A DNA stretch of 64,000 nucleotides from Clostridiales bacterium (GTDB lineage Bacteria; Bacillota; Clostridia; Peptostreptococcales; Anaerovoracaceae), in the NCBI GenBank assembly GCA_015258265.1, contig JABZIP010000004.1, positions 1 through 64,000 on the forward strand. The letters run 5' to 3'. Below the pieces are notes generated by a model. It was not told where the DNA came from. It ran no database searches and worked only from the letters and a program-made list of their open reading frames with translations. This document shows positions 23,345 to 32,588 of the stretch, piece after piece (the first letter of the stretch is position 1; the number at the start of each line of letters is the position of its first letter). Both the position numbers and the translations under genes were made by a program.

Positions 23345-24754
23345 ATGGACGAGAATATAAATATAGCAGATACGGATAACGAAGCGAAAAACGGCCTTGT
23401 TAAGTGCCCAAAGTGCGGTTCTACAGACATTTCGCAAAATATAAACACGACCAAACTTAGATGTAATTTTTGCAGACATGAATTTGAAGCGGAAAGTGTC
23501 AGTGATGCGGAAATTTTTTCGCTTCAAGGAGTTTCTGCCAGTTCCGGAGCTGCCAATATTGTACAAGATGCGCAAGATGTGGTTACCTTGAAATGCGAAG
23601 GCTGTGGAGCCGAGGTTGTAATTGATACTAAATCATCTACTTCCGCAAGGTGCCACTGGTGCAGAAGCACCCTGTCTATAAATAAGCAGATACCGAACGG
23701 TGCCGTGCCGGACGCATTGCTACCGTTTTCGGTAAGTAAACAAGAGGCGGAGAAGCAAATAGCAAAGTTTGTGAACGCGCGAAAGTTTTTCGCTCATCCG
23801 ACGTTTATTCAGGAATTCGATGAAAGCAATATATGCGGTGTATATTTGCCTTATATGGTGTTGGATGTCAATGCGCATATGGACATGTCGGGGACAGGCG
23901 AAGTTTTGGTGAGGGAGTATACTGTAGATAGTGGAGATAATGAAGAAACCCGTTACGATGCAGATGCATATCATATCAGAAGAAATTTTGATATAGGCGT
24001 AGACGATTTAACAATAGAAGCAAGTGCGGATAAGCTACATGTAAATGCAAAAGATAAGACAACCAATATTATAAATTCGATAATGCCGTTTGATACGGAA
24101 AATCGTGTAAAGTATGATTCCAATTATTTAAAAGGATTCACATCGGAAAAAAGAGATACTAATATTGAACAAATTCGTGGTGTTGCGCACAAGCAAGCGG
24201 CGGATATTGCGAGATATTCTGCAAATAACAGCATAACGAGATACAATCGAGGAGTAAGATGGGAGAGAACGGATTTCCAAGTTAAAGGTGAAGCGTGGAA
24301 ATCTATGTATCTACCGGTTTGGCTGTACAGCTATATGCAAAAGTCCAATGGTAAGAGTGTTTTACATTATGTGGCAGTGAATGGCAGAACAAAGGAAACG
24401 ATGGGAAGCGTTCCTTTGTATTTCAAAAAACTTTTGGTAGCAACCCTGTTAGTGGAATCGCTAGCGTCATTTCTGGTATTATTTTTGGGGTTGGACATAA
24501 TTGAGCTTAGTGAAACTATGAGAGATTTAAGGTGGGTGCTACTATTTTGCGGAATCGGATTATTCGTATTTACATACTCAAGGTATCGAAATGCAAACAA
24601 GCGGCATATGCATGAAACGGAAACCAAATACAAGGTTATGAACCTTCAAAAGAGTGATGAGTTTAAAGAGCACAGAACAAATTTGCGTAATTCTGTCATT
24701 GAAGGCGAAAATACTCGTAGAGTATCAGGAGCATTGAAAGATAACATCCGATAA
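23345..24754 (+). CDS. Zinc-ribbon membrane protein, YdjG-like
   Basis: A 469-residue protein with two N-terminal zinc ribbons: CPKC...CNFC (about residues 19-44) and CEGC...CHWC (about 86-106). A long soluble region follows, then two membrane helices near residues 360-383 and 395-412. This is the plan of B. subtilis YdjG, the partner of the SPFH protein YdjI. It starts 4 nt after the SPFH gene with only a weak ribosome binding site, suggesting translational coupling. The TPM-domain partner YdjH and PspA are not in the window. Confidence 0.8.
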   Translation: MDENINIADTDNEAKNGLVKCPKCGSTDISQNINTTKLRCNFCRHEFEAESVSDAEIFSLQGVSASSGAANIVQDAQDVVTLKCEGCGAEVVIDTKSSTSARCHWCRSTLSINKQIPNGAVPDALLPFSVSKQEAEKQIAKFVNARKFFAHPTFIQEFDESNICGVYLPYMVLDVNAHMDMSGTGEVLVREYTVDSGDNEETRYDADAYHIRRNFDIGVDDLTIEASADKLHVNAKDKTTNIINSIMPFDTENRVKYDSNYLKGFTSEKRDTNIEQIRGVAHKQAADIARYSANNSITRYNRGVRWERTDFQVKGEAWKSMYLPVWLYSYMQKSNGKSVLHYVAVNGRTKETMGSVPLYFKKLLVATLLVESLASFLVLFLGLDIIELSETMRDLRWVLLFCGIGLFVFTYSRYRNANKRHMHETETKYKVMNLQKSDEFKEHRTNLRNSVIEGENTRRVSGALKDNIR

Positions 24755-24828
24755 ATAAAATAATTGTTTTAAAATGTAAGATAATGTGTTAAAATATATA
24801 TTAGATTCATGTTTAGCGAGGATATATT

Positions 24829-25320
24829 ATGAAAGCTCTTTATGCAGGATCTTTCGATCCGCTGACAAACGGGCATTTAGATATTATTACACGGGCATCA
24901 AAGCTGTGCGATGAGCTTGTGGTAGGAGTAATCGTCAATCCGTCAAAAAAGCCTATGCTCTCTTTTGAAGAACGCGAAAAGTTGATTTTGGAAGTAACAT
25001 CTGAATTGCCAAATGTGAAGGTTGGAGTATTTAACGGCCTGCTTGCAGACTATGTTAACGAAGGAAGTTTTGACATTGTTATCAGAGGCCTTAGGGCAAC
25101 TACGGATTTTGAGATTGAAATGCAAATGGCGCAGATGAATGCACGCCTTTACGCAGAAAAAGTGGAAACCGTATTTTTGATGACTGCGCCTGAGTATTCG
25201 TTTGTAAGCTCCAGCATGATAAAAGAAGTTTTTAATTTAGACGGTAATATAGAAGGGTTGGTACCAAAAGAAGTGCTTGCCTTTATGAAAAAGAAAAAAC
25301 GGAAAACGACCTATAGTTAA
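24829..25320 (+). CDS. coaD: Phosphopantetheine adenylyltransferase
   Basis: A 163-residue PPAT, the fourth step of coenzyme A synthesis (4'-phosphopantetheine + ATP to dephospho-CoA). The nucleotidyltransferase motif is GSFDPLTNGHLDII, substrate residues lie in IRGLRATTDFEIEMQMA, and the C-terminal SFVSSSMIKEV replaces ISSTxxR. In many Firmicutes coaD follows rsmD directly; here two genes lie between. Confidence 0.97.
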   Translation: MKALYAGSFDPLTNGHLDIITRASKLCDELVVGVIVNPSKKPMLSFEEREKLILEVTSELPNVKVGVFNGLLADYVNEGSFDIVIRGLRATTDFEIEMQMAQMNARLYAEKVETVFLMTAPEYSFVSSSMIKEVFNLDGNIEGLVPKEVLAFMKKKKRKTTYS

Positions 25321-25331
25321 GGAGGAAAGCA

Positions 25332-25871
25332 ATGAAGGATGTCTTGGAACTTTTGGAAGAAATAGAGGAGATATTGGAAACAAGTGCTCCCGTTGTGCTG
25401 ACTACAAAGGTTTGGGTTCAGCCTGAAGAAATACTTGATATCATAAAAGATATTAGATTGCAGCTACCCGATGAAATTCAGCAGGCGCGTTGGATAAAGG
25501 ATGAGCGTCAGAGGATTTTGGAAAGAACGGATGCGGAATGTCAAGAAAAGCTCGCAGATGCAAAAAGACAGGCGGAAGTGCTCATTGAAAACAGCGATAT
25601 AGTAGTGCAGTCTAAGCGCAGAGCGGCGGAGCTTATGGCTGTTACTGAGGAAAATTGCAGACAGTTAAAGCTACGAACTTACGAGTACGTAGACAGCATA
25701 TTGTATAATATGCAGCAGAAGGTTGATGAACTCAATGGCGTGCATTTTACAGATATGTTTAATAAGATTGAAACTACATTCCAAGATGTCGGTGCAACAC
25801 TCAATGCGAATAGAGCAGAGATTAAAGAGCTGTCATACAAAACACAGATGGGAAGAGATGAAGATATGTAA
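25332..25871 (+). CDS. Coiled-coil protein downstream of coaD, unknown function
   Basis: A 179-residue, strongly helical acidic protein. Residues 1-50 form a small domain (ELLEEIEEILETSAPVV), and residues 55-130 are a probable coiled coil with the Ala/Glu/Arg pattern of ATP-synthase b or DivIVA-like proteins. It has no signal peptide or membrane helix. A GGAGG lies 6 nt before the ATG and 12 nt separate it from coaD, so they form an operon. Its stop codon touches the stop codon of the convergent tmcAL gene with no gap. Confidence 0.75.
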   Translation: MKDVLELLEEIEEILETSAPVVLTTKVWVQPEEILDIIKDIRLQLPDEIQQARWIKDERQRILERTDAECQEKLADAKRQAEVLIENSDIVVQSKRRAAELMAVTEENCRQLKLRTYEYVDSILYNMQQKVDELNGVHFTDMFNKIETTFQDVGATLNANRAEIKELSYKTQMGRDEDM

Positions 25872-27107
25872 TTAGTGCATTTTGGGCGAGTTTACAAAAT
25901 CGGAGCCACCGTACAAACGGTTTCCGCATAATAGTGAATATATATTTCCGGCTTTTATATCAAACATTAAAAGAGGATTGTTTTGCAAAGCGGGGGAGCT
26001 TGCTTCTTTACTTAAATTAGTGATAAGAGGTAGATCCTCCGCTTTGTTTTTTTTGATTTCTCTTAGCAGGAACCTTGCTGATTTGTTGAAAGCCAGTATG
26101 CGCGCGTAGTACAAGTCGTTTTCAGTGAGCTGCGCCATATTTTCTTTGGTAAGTCCTAAAAGTATGTGAGATAAAATTCTATTGATTCGACTTTTTGCAT
26201 AGCGCTTTGAGTAAAGGGACTCTTTTAGTTCGGAAAGGGACGCAGATTGCGAAAAATAGTGGCATATACGATTTTCAATTCCCTCGGTTACAGAAAAAAT
26301 GCTTGGTAAAGCGGACTCATTGTTTAAAATAATAGCGCCCAGTGCCGTAAAATAGCGCTCGTCAATTTGGCTTAGATATTCAAAGGAAAGAGTGGATATT
26401 GCCGAAAAAGTAGAAGCAGGTACATGATTTTCAATATCTTTAATACTGCGGGTTTTATTTTCCGACTTTAGAAGTGTTCTGATTGCGGTAGCGGAAAGAA
26501 AATTACTCGAAGATACAGTGCTTGAATTAAAAGAAGAACCCTCGCGCTTTATGGTGAAAGGTGTAATGCTGCTATTTGTCAGCTTAAGCTGTCTTAGATA
26601 TTCGATTGCAAGGATATCGTTTGAATTAAGCATAAGATTTGCATATTTTTCGCCGACTATTTCCTGTAAGGCATTTTTGCGAGCTTCAAAGTGCGAAATT
26701 CCGTTTTTTGAAAACTCTTTAATCTTAGCGGAAATTTGAGAATCTTCATTTACCAAAAGCGTAGACAGTGCTTGAAGCTCGTCTAAGTTTCCGCTTTCGC
26801 TTCCGAATACCAAGTGCGTTATTACGCCGAGCCTGTTTAAAATTTCGACAGAGCCTTTCGCGAAATATTCACTATTGTTGCAAGCAAAAGCAGCAGGTAG
26901 CTCCAATATCAAATCAAGACCGCAACTGACGGCTATGGAAGCCCGTTCCCATTTGGATAAGAGCGCGGGTTCTCCTCTTTGGGTGAAGTTACCGCTCATA
27001 ATTGCTATGCAAAAATCGGGGTTGATTGCTTTTTTAGCTTCATTTATTTGATAGATATGCCCGTTGTGCATAGGGTTGTACTCTGCTATTATTGCTAAGA
27101 CTTTCAT
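25872..27107 (-). CDS. tmcAL: tRNA(Met) cytidine acetate ligase
   Basis: A 411-residue protein of the YlbM/TmcAL family. TmcAL activates acetate with ATP and acetylates the wobble cytidine of elongator tRNA-Met (ac4C34). The nucleotidyltransferase motif is AEYNPMHNGHIYQ (residues 8-20), followed by MSGNFTQRGEPALLSKWERA, which is highly conserved in the family. It lies 9 nt downstream of rodA in the same transcript. Its free-acetate requirement fits an acetogenic fermenter with ackA nearby (inference). Confidence 0.95.
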   Translation of the reverse strand: MKVLAIIAEYNPMHNGHIYQINEAKKAINPDFCIAIMSGNFTQRGEPALLSKWERASIAVSCGLDLILELPAAFACNNSEYFAKGSVEILNRLGVITHLVFGSESGNLDELQALSTLLVNEDSQISAKIKEFSKNGISHFEARKNALQEIVGEKYANLMLNSNDILAIEYLRQLKLTNSSITPFTIKREGSSFNSSTVSSSNFLSATAIRTLLKSENKTRSIKDIENHVPASTFSAISTLSFEYLSQIDERYFTALGAIILNNESALPSIFSVTEGIENRICHYFSQSASLSELKESLYSKRYAKSRINRILSHILLGLTKENMAQLTENDLYYARILAFNKSARFLLREIKKNKAEDLPLITNLSKEASSPALQNNPLLMFDIKAGNIYSLLCGNRLYGGSDFVNSPKMH

Positions 27108-27116
27108 TTACAACTC

Positions 27117-28223
27117 CTAAAAGTTTATAGTTTTACTGCGAATTCCTACATTTAATATCAAACCGAGTGCTATCATGTTTGCAACTATTGATGAACCGCC
27201 GTAACTCAAAAATGGTAAAGTTATACCGGTAACGGGCATAATACCCATAGTCATTGCGATATTTTCAAAAATTTGAAACGCAAACATCCCTATGAATCCT
27301 ACGGCGATAAGTGAGCCTTGTTCGTCTTTAGCATTCCAAGCTATATTGCAGATTCTAAAAAGAAAAACAGTATATAAAATTATTACTATTGCGCCTGCAA
27401 TCAATCCCATTTCTTCAACGAGTACAGAATAAATAAAATCGGATTTTTGTACGGGTACAAAGCCGAGTTCTTTTTGTGTACCTGCAAACAGACCTTTGCC
27501 GGTAATACCGCCGGAGCCTATTGCAATTTTTGATTGCAGAACATGATAATTACCCGGAAGAGAAGTGTTTTCGGGGTGTAAAAATGCATCTATTCTGTCT
27601 TTTTGGTGAGATGCCATAAGCCTATATACAATCGGTAGCGAAATCGCAAATGCAGCTGTAAATTTGCCTAAAATTTTGTAATCTATACCTGCGTAGAAAA
27701 TCATTGCCAGCCAAATCATACAAAAGACGATAGCGTTTCCCAAATCGTCCTTTAGTACTATCAGAATGAACGGTGCAGCATATAATGCCGCTTTGATAAC
27801 ACCTTGATATGTCTTAAGAGAATTTATATTTTTAGGTAAGTATATGGACAGAAGTATTACAAATGCAATTTTGACTATTTCCGATGGTTGGAAAGTCATA
27901 AAATGAAGGTTTATCCAAGCCTGTGCCCCGTATTGCTCGATTCCGAGACCGGGGATGTAAACTGTAAGCAAGGTCAAAATGGAACATATGTAAAGCGGTT
28001 TTTCAAAATTTGTAAATATCTTATAGTCTATCGTAAGGACAAATGCTATTGCTATAAATCCGATTATAAACGCGATTGATTGCATTTTTACAAAACTGTC
28101 CAGTACGAAAGTATGTTTTTTTGCAGTGCTGCTTATCAGTGTAATCCCAATAATTGCAAATATAAGGGGCAGCGCTAATAGTGATTTATCTATATTTTTA
28201 AATAAACTTAAAAAATATTTCAT
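27117..28223 (-). CDS. rodA: Rod-shape peptidoglycan glycosyltransferase RodA
   Basis: A 368-residue SEDS-family protein with ten or so membrane helices. RodA polymerises glycan strands during side-wall synthesis together with a class B PBP. Motifs include WINLHFMTFQPSEIVKIAFV, LKDDLGNA, the SKIAIGSGGITGKG segment and the C-terminal MPVTGITLPFLSYGGSS. RodA is preferred over FtsW by its short N-terminus and length. The partner mreBCD and pbpA genes are not in the window. The ribosome binding site is GAAAGG, rather distant. Promoter shared with rny (see regulatory entry). Confidence 0.9.
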   Translation of the reverse strand: MKYFLSLFKNIDKSLLALPLIFAIIGITLISSTAKKHTFVLDSFVKMQSIAFIIGFIAIAFVLTIDYKIFTNFEKPLYICSILTLLTVYIPGLGIEQYGAQAWINLHFMTFQPSEIVKIAFVILLSIYLPKNINSLKTYQGVIKAALYAAPFILIVLKDDLGNAIVFCMIWLAMIFYAGIDYKILGKFTAAFAISLPIVYRLMASHQKDRIDAFLHPENTSLPGNYHVLQSKIAIGSGGITGKGLFAGTQKELGFVPVQKSDFIYSVLVEEMGLIAGAIVIILYTVFLFRICNIAWNAKDEQGSLIAVGFIGMFAFQIFENIAMTMGIMPVTGITLPFLSYGGSSIVANMIALGLILNVGIRSKTINF

Positions 28224-28250
28224 ATTTCTGTCTTTTACCTTTCGTTCATC

Positions 28251-28301
28251 TTGACATATACTTGTAATAAATATTATAATAGAAAGGCAATATTATATCA
28301 A
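28251..28301. promoter_or_regulatory. Bidirectional promoter with shared -10 for rny and rodA
   Basis: On the plus strand TTGACA (28251-28256), 18 bp and TATAAT (28275-28280) point toward rny. On the minus strand TTGATA (28301-28296), 17 bp and TATAAT (28278-28273) point toward rodA. The two -10 boxes overlap within the symmetric ATTATAAT, so only one polymerase can bind at a time. Each -35 lies in the other's initially transcribed region. Confidence 0.75.
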
Positions 28302-28431
28302 TGATGAATTACTTTAATATACAACTTATTTTATAGAAGATTTTGGGAATATATTTAGGTTAAGAAAAGAGGTAGTCGGAGTGTATAAAAATATTGATTA
28401 AATTTTAAAATATTGGAGGAACATAAATCTA

Positions 28432-29976
28432 ATGAATATCGGAATAATAGCATTGGTATGTCTTGTCGCTGTTGCGGCAGGTGTACTGATTGGATATATT
28501 GCAAGAAAAGCAAGTGCTGAAAAAACAATCGGCAGTGCTGAACTTGCTGCCAAAAACATAATGCTCGATGCTGAAAACAAGGCGGAAACATTGAAGAAGG
28601 AAATAGCTCTTGAAGCTAAGGAAGATGCAATCAGAGTTCGCAAAGACCTCGAAAGCGAAGTGAAGGAAAGAAGGGCTGAATTACAGAAATCTGAAAGAAG
28701 ACTTATTCAAAAAGAGGAATCGCTTGATAAGAAAATAGAAAATATTGAGAAAAAAGAAGAAAATATAGCAAAAAAAGAAAATGAGTTGCTCGAAAAAAAT
28801 AAAGAAATCGACGGATTTTTAGAGAAGCAAAGAGCGGAGCTGGAAAAAGTATCCGGATATACAGCAGAGGAAGCAAAGAAGCTGCTCCTTGAAAATATCG
28901 AAAAGGATGTAAGAGTTGAAGCATCTACGGTGATTAGAGAGATTGAAAGCAAAGCAAGAGAAGAAGCCGATCAGAAGGCAAAGGAAATTATTACAGGGGC
29001 TATACAGCGATGTGCAGCCGATCAGGTCGCTGAGACTACGGTTTCGGTTGTGCCTCTTCCAAACGATGATATGAAAGGCAGAATCATCGGTAGAGAAGGA
29101 AGAAATATTAGAGCGATAGAAACATTGACAGGAGTCGATTTAATTATAGACGATACGCCGGAAGCGGTAATACTTTCCGCGTTCAGTGAAGTCAAAAGAG
29201 AAATTGCCAGAATCGCACTTGAAAAGCTGATTACTGATGGAAGAATTCACCCGTCCAGAATTGAGGAAATGGTCGAAAAGGCTGAAAAGGAAGTTAATGC
29301 AAGTATGAAAGCGGCAGGCGAACAGGCAACCTTTGAGGTCGGAATACACAATTTCCACCCGGAGATTATTAAGTTGCTAGGACGACTTAAGTATAGAACT
29401 TCTTATGGTCAAAATGTACTTAGGCACTCGATTGAGGTGGCGCATCTTGCAGGGCTTATGGCGAGCGAGCTTGGATTAAATGCAAAGCTGGCAAAGAGAG
29501 CGGGACTTGTTCACGATATCGGAAAAGCGCTCGATCACGACGGCGTTGAAGGAACTCATGTTGATATTGGTATAGACGTACTTAGAAAGTACAAAGAAAC
29601 AGAGGCTGTAATAGATGCTATGGCTGCTCATCACGGCGATTACGAAGCGAAAAGCATGGAGGCGGTGCTTGTAACGGCAGCGGATGCGCTTTCGGCGGCA
29701 AGACCGGGAGCTAGAAAAGAGAGTCTGGATGCGTTTATAAAGAGGCTTCAAAAACTGGAAGAAATAGCGGTTACGACACCGGGAGTAGAGAAAGCATATG
29801 CTATACAGGCAGGTAGAGAGATAAGAATAATAGCAAATCCGACAAATGTGAAAGATGATGAAGTTGCATACTTAGCTAGAGAAATTGCCAAGAAGGTAGA
29901 AAGTGAGCTTCAGTATCCGGGACAAATAAAGGTAAATGTTGTTAGGGAAACTCGAGCGGTTGAGTTCGCAAAATAA
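28432..29976 (+). CDS. rny: Ribonuclease Y
   Basis: A 514-residue membrane-anchored endoribonuclease that starts bulk mRNA decay in Firmicutes. It has an N-terminal transmembrane helix (residues 4-24) and a long Glu/Lys-rich coiled coil (about 30-180). A KH domain with GRIIGREGRNIRAIE follows (about 215-230), then an HD domain with RHSIEVAHLAGLMA and LVHDIGKALDHD. Length matches the family. A leader of about 145 nt precedes the ATG; GGAGG lies about 12 nt upstream. Confidence 0.97.
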   Translation: MNIGIIALVCLVAVAAGVLIGYIARKASAEKTIGSAELAAKNIMLDAENKAETLKKEIALEAKEDAIRVRKDLESEVKERRAELQKSERRLIQKEESLDKKIENIEKKEENIAKKENELLEKNKEIDGFLEKQRAELEKVSGYTAEEAKKLLLENIEKDVRVEASTVIREIESKAREEADQKAKEIITGAIQRCAADQVAETTVSVVPLPNDDMKGRIIGREGRNIRAIETLTGVDLIIDDTPEAVILSAFSEVKREIARIALEKLITDGRIHPSRIEEMVEKAEKEVNASMKAAGEQATFEVGIHNFHPEIIKLLGRLKYRTSYGQNVLRHSIEVAHLAGLMASELGLNAKLAKRAGLVHDIGKALDHDGVEGTHVDIGIDVLRKYKETEAVIDAMAAHHGDYEAKSMEAVLVTAADALSAARPGARKESLDAFIKRLQKLEEIAVTTPGVEKAYAIQAGREIRIIANPTNVKDDEVAYLAREIAKKVESELQYPGQIKVNVVRETRAVEFAK

Positions 29977-29980
29977 TATT

Positions 29981-30014
29981 AAAGACTCTGTAAAGGCAAT
30001 TTGCAGAGTCTTTC
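29981..30014 (+). terminator. Terminator of rny
   Basis: AAAGACTCTG and CAGAGTCTTT form a 10-bp perfect stem with a 13-nt loop, followed by CTTGC. The T-run is contributed by the stem itself. Confidence 0.8.
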
Positions 30015-30070
30015 TTGCGTATGAGGGTGAACTTGAATTTCGGGAGAAAGTGTAATTAGAGGGAAATAAA

Positions 30071-31258
30071 ATGCAGATATATTTGGATAACAGCGCAACT
30101 ACGAAACCGTATGCGGAGGTTGTTGATTTAATGGCGGAAAATATGACGAGTAATTTCGGGAATCCGTCGTCGCTTCACAATCTCGGATTTTCTGCGGAAC
30201 AAGCTGTCAAGAAAGCAAGGACACAGCTTGCAGGTTTGATGAAGATAAGCGAAAAAGAATTATTTTTTACATCGGGCGGCAGCGAAGCCAATACAACGGC
30301 TATACTGGGCGCGGCTTATGCCAGAAAAAAGGAAGGGAACAAAATCATCACGACTAAAATCGAGCATCCAAGTGTACTTGAGGTGATGAAAAAACTCGAA
30401 AAAGAAGGTTTTGATATCGTTATGCTCGATGTGGATGATGTAGGTGCAATTTCCATAAAAGATTTGGAAAGAGAGATAGATGACAACACGATTTTGATTT
30501 CTGTAATGGCTGTAAACAACGAAATCGGAACTATTCAGCCGATATCTGAAATTGCTAAATTAAAAGAAGATTACAACAAGAAGCATGAAAAGCGCATAAT
30601 ATTTCATAGCGACTTTGTGCAAGCTCTTGCCAAGGTGGATATCTCAACTGCAAATGTAGATATAATAACGGTTTCGGGGCATAAGATACACGCTCCAAAA
30701 GGTATTGGAGCTATATTTGTACGCAGTGGTATAGCTATCGCACCTTTGATACTGGGCGGCGGTCAGGAGTCGGGGTTCAGATCCGGAACCGAGAATGTAC
30801 CCGCAATCGTAGGGTTCGGCAAAGCTGCGGAAATTGCTGCGCAAAATATGGAAGCAAGGACAAGCCATATTGAAAAAATGAGAAAACGCTTGCTTGACGG
30901 AATAATGCAAAATATCGAAAATATTAAAATAAACGGTTCGCATATTGCGACGAGGACGTTTACACAAGGAAATTCCGTAAGCTCGATACTTAATGTTTCA
31001 TTTTTGGGAGTAAGAGCTGAGGTGCTCCTACATACGCTGGAGCAACTCGATATATATGTTTCTACAGGCTCAGCTTGTTCTTCACATTCAAAGCAAAAAA
31101 GCCATGTGCTTTCAGCTATTGGGCTTAGCGAAAGAGAAATAGAGGGAGCTATAAGATTCAGTTTATCGGAATTTAACAGCGAAGAAGAAATAGATTTTAC
31201 ACTTGAGAAATTGATTGAAGCGGTAGATAAGATAAGGCGCTTGGGATCGTTTAGGTAA
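30071..31258 (+). CDS. Cysteine desulfurase (NifS/IscS family), ThiI partner
   Basis: A 395-residue PLP enzyme that removes sulfur from cysteine and passes it as persulfide. It begins IYLDNSATTKP; the PLP-lysine motif is VSGHKIHAPKG, and the catalytic Cys loop is STGSACSSHSK. It lies 14 nt before thiI, an arrangement in which the desulfurase (NifZ in B. subtilis) supplies sulfur for tRNA 4-thiouridine. No iscU/sufU scaffold is adjacent, which favours the tRNA-thiolation role over general Fe-S assembly. AGAGGG precedes the ATG. Confidence 0.93.
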   Translation: MQIYLDNSATTKPYAEVVDLMAENMTSNFGNPSSLHNLGFSAEQAVKKARTQLAGLMKISEKELFFTSGGSEANTTAILGAAYARKKEGNKIITTKIEHPSVLEVMKKLEKEGFDIVMLDVDDVGAISIKDLEREIDDNTILISVMAVNNEIGTIQPISEIAKLKEDYNKKHEKRIIFHSDFVQALAKVDISTANVDIITVSGHKIHAPKGIGAIFVRSGIAIAPLILGGGQESGFRSGTENVPAIVGFGKAAEIAAQNMEARTSHIEKMRKRLLDGIMQNIENIKINGSHIATRTFTQGNSVSSILNVSFLGVRAEVLLHTLEQLDIYVSTGSACSSHSKQKSHVLSAIGLSEREIEGAIRFSLSEFNSEEEIDFTLEKLIEAVDKIRRLGSFR

Positions 31259-31272
31259 GAGGATAAAGTATT

Positions 31273-32463
31273 ATGAATGAAGAAAGAGTTTTTATAGTAA
31301 GAGCAGGGGAAGTTGCGCTCAAAGGTATGAACAAGCCGTATTTTGAACGTGTACTTGCTCAAAGAATAAAGAAAAATTTAAATTCCATCGGCGAATTTGA
31401 TGTAAAAAGAAGCGAAGGCCTTATATTTGTAAGAACATTTGAAACTACAAGCAATGATGAAATAATAAAGCAGATTTTAAAAGTGTTCGGTGTTGCATCC
31501 GTAAGTCCGGCACTTGAAGTTGAAAGCGATATGCAAGAAATAGGAGAGGCAGCAGTTGCTTTTATGGAGAAGCGTATTAAAGATGACGGTATCAAGACTT
31601 TCAAGGTAAAAGCAAAAAGAGCGGACAAAGAATTTCCTATTGAATCGCCTGAGATTGGTAGAATAATCGGAGCAAAGGTACTGATAGGCTGTAAGGTTCT
31701 AAAGGTAGATGTGCATAGTCCGGATGTGCTTCTATTTGTTGATGTGCGAAAAGGTAAATCATATATATATGAGCAGAAAGTATCGGGATTCGGCGGCCTG
31801 CCGCTCGGAACGAACGGCAAAGGACTTGTGCTCCTTTCCGGCGGTATAGACTCGCCGGTGGCCGCCTTCTTGATGGCAAAGCGCGGAATGTTACTTGAAG
31901 CTGTGCATTTCCATTCCTATCCTTATACCAGCCATAGGGCGCAGCAAAAGGTCGAGGAATTGGCGGAAATCATAGCGGGATATGCAGGCAGATTCAAAAT
32001 GCATATTGTTAATTTGCTGCCTATACAAGAAGCTATAGTTAAAAATTGCAAGGAAGAGGAAACGACTATATTGGTAAGGCGTTTTATGATGCGCATTGCT
32101 GAGAAAATCGCGCTTCAAACAAAATGTATGATGCTTATAACAGGTGAAAACTTGGGGCAGGTTGCAAGCCAGACGGCAGAAGCACTTGTAGTAACGGACG
32201 CCAGCGTAACATTGCCTGTTATGCGACCTTTGATTGCACTTGATAAGGTGGATATAATTGAAAAAGCAAAAGAAATAGAAACATTCGAAACCTCGATAGA
32301 ACCATATGAGGATTGTTGTACGGTATTTTTGCCGAAGCATCCGCTTACCAAACCGAAACTTGAAAGGATAATAAAGTCGGAAGAAGCGTTGGATGTAGAG
32401 GCTTTGATTGAGGCTGCAATCGCATCGAAAGAAGAGATAAATATTTACCCAAGAAAAAAATAA
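31273..32463 (+). CDS. thiI: tRNA 4-thiouridine synthetase ThiI
   Basis: A 396-residue protein with an N-terminal ferredoxin-like/THUMP region (about residues 1-165) and a PP-loop ATPase domain with LLSGGIDSPVAAFLM (about residue 185). It adenylates U8 of tRNAs for sulfur insertion. The C-terminal rhodanese domain of E. coli ThiI is missing, as in other Firmicutes, so sulfur must come directly from the desulfurase encoded upstream. A conserved CCTVF motif occurs near residue 345. Confidence 0.96.
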   Translation: MNEERVFIVRAGEVALKGMNKPYFERVLAQRIKKNLNSIGEFDVKRSEGLIFVRTFETTSNDEIIKQILKVFGVASVSPALEVESDMQEIGEAAVAFMEKRIKDDGIKTFKVKAKRADKEFPIESPEIGRIIGAKVLIGCKVLKVDVHSPDVLLFVDVRKGKSYIYEQKVSGFGGLPLGTNGKGLVLLSGGIDSPVAAFLMAKRGMLLEAVHFHSYPYTSHRAQQKVEELAEIIAGYAGRFKMHIVNLLPIQEAIVKNCKEEETTILVRRFMMRIAEKIALQTKCMMLITGENLGQVASQTAEALVVTDASVTLPVMRPLIALDKVDIIEKAKEIETFETSIEPYEDCCTVFLPKHPLTKPKLERIIKSEEALDVEALIEAAIASKEEINIYPRKK

Positions 32464-32484
32464 AAAAAATTTTCAAAAAAAGTA

Positions 32485-32519
32485 TTGACAAATAACTTTA
32501 ATGGTGGTAAATTTATAAT
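32485..32519 (+). promoter_or_regulatory. Promoter of the hrcA heat-shock operon
   Basis: A consensus TTGACA lies at 32485-32490. A -10 of TAAATT at 32508-32513 has 17-bp spacing; a better-looking TATAAT at 32514-32519 would need 23 bp. Either way the CIRCE repeat covers the start-site region, as expected for HrcA repression. Confidence 0.7.
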
Positions 32520-32523
32520 ATCG

Positions 32524-32550
32524 TTAGCACTCAACGACATAGAGTGCTAA
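32524..32550 (+). promoter_or_regulatory. CIRCE operator (HrcA binding site)
   Basis: TTAGCACTC-N9-GAGTGCTAA is a perfect match to the CIRCE inverted repeat. HrcA, the product of the first gene, binds it with help from GroE and represses the operon until heat shock. Confidence 0.98.
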
Positions 32551-32588
32551 CAAAACACCAAACAAGGAGAGGAGGTGTAGTATGAGTT

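Noticed and set aside
30071..31258. The desulfurase as a general Fe-S assembly IscS
   Set aside because: No scaffold or other isc/suf gene is adjacent, and it is directly followed by thiI, which favours a dedicated tRNA-thiolation role.
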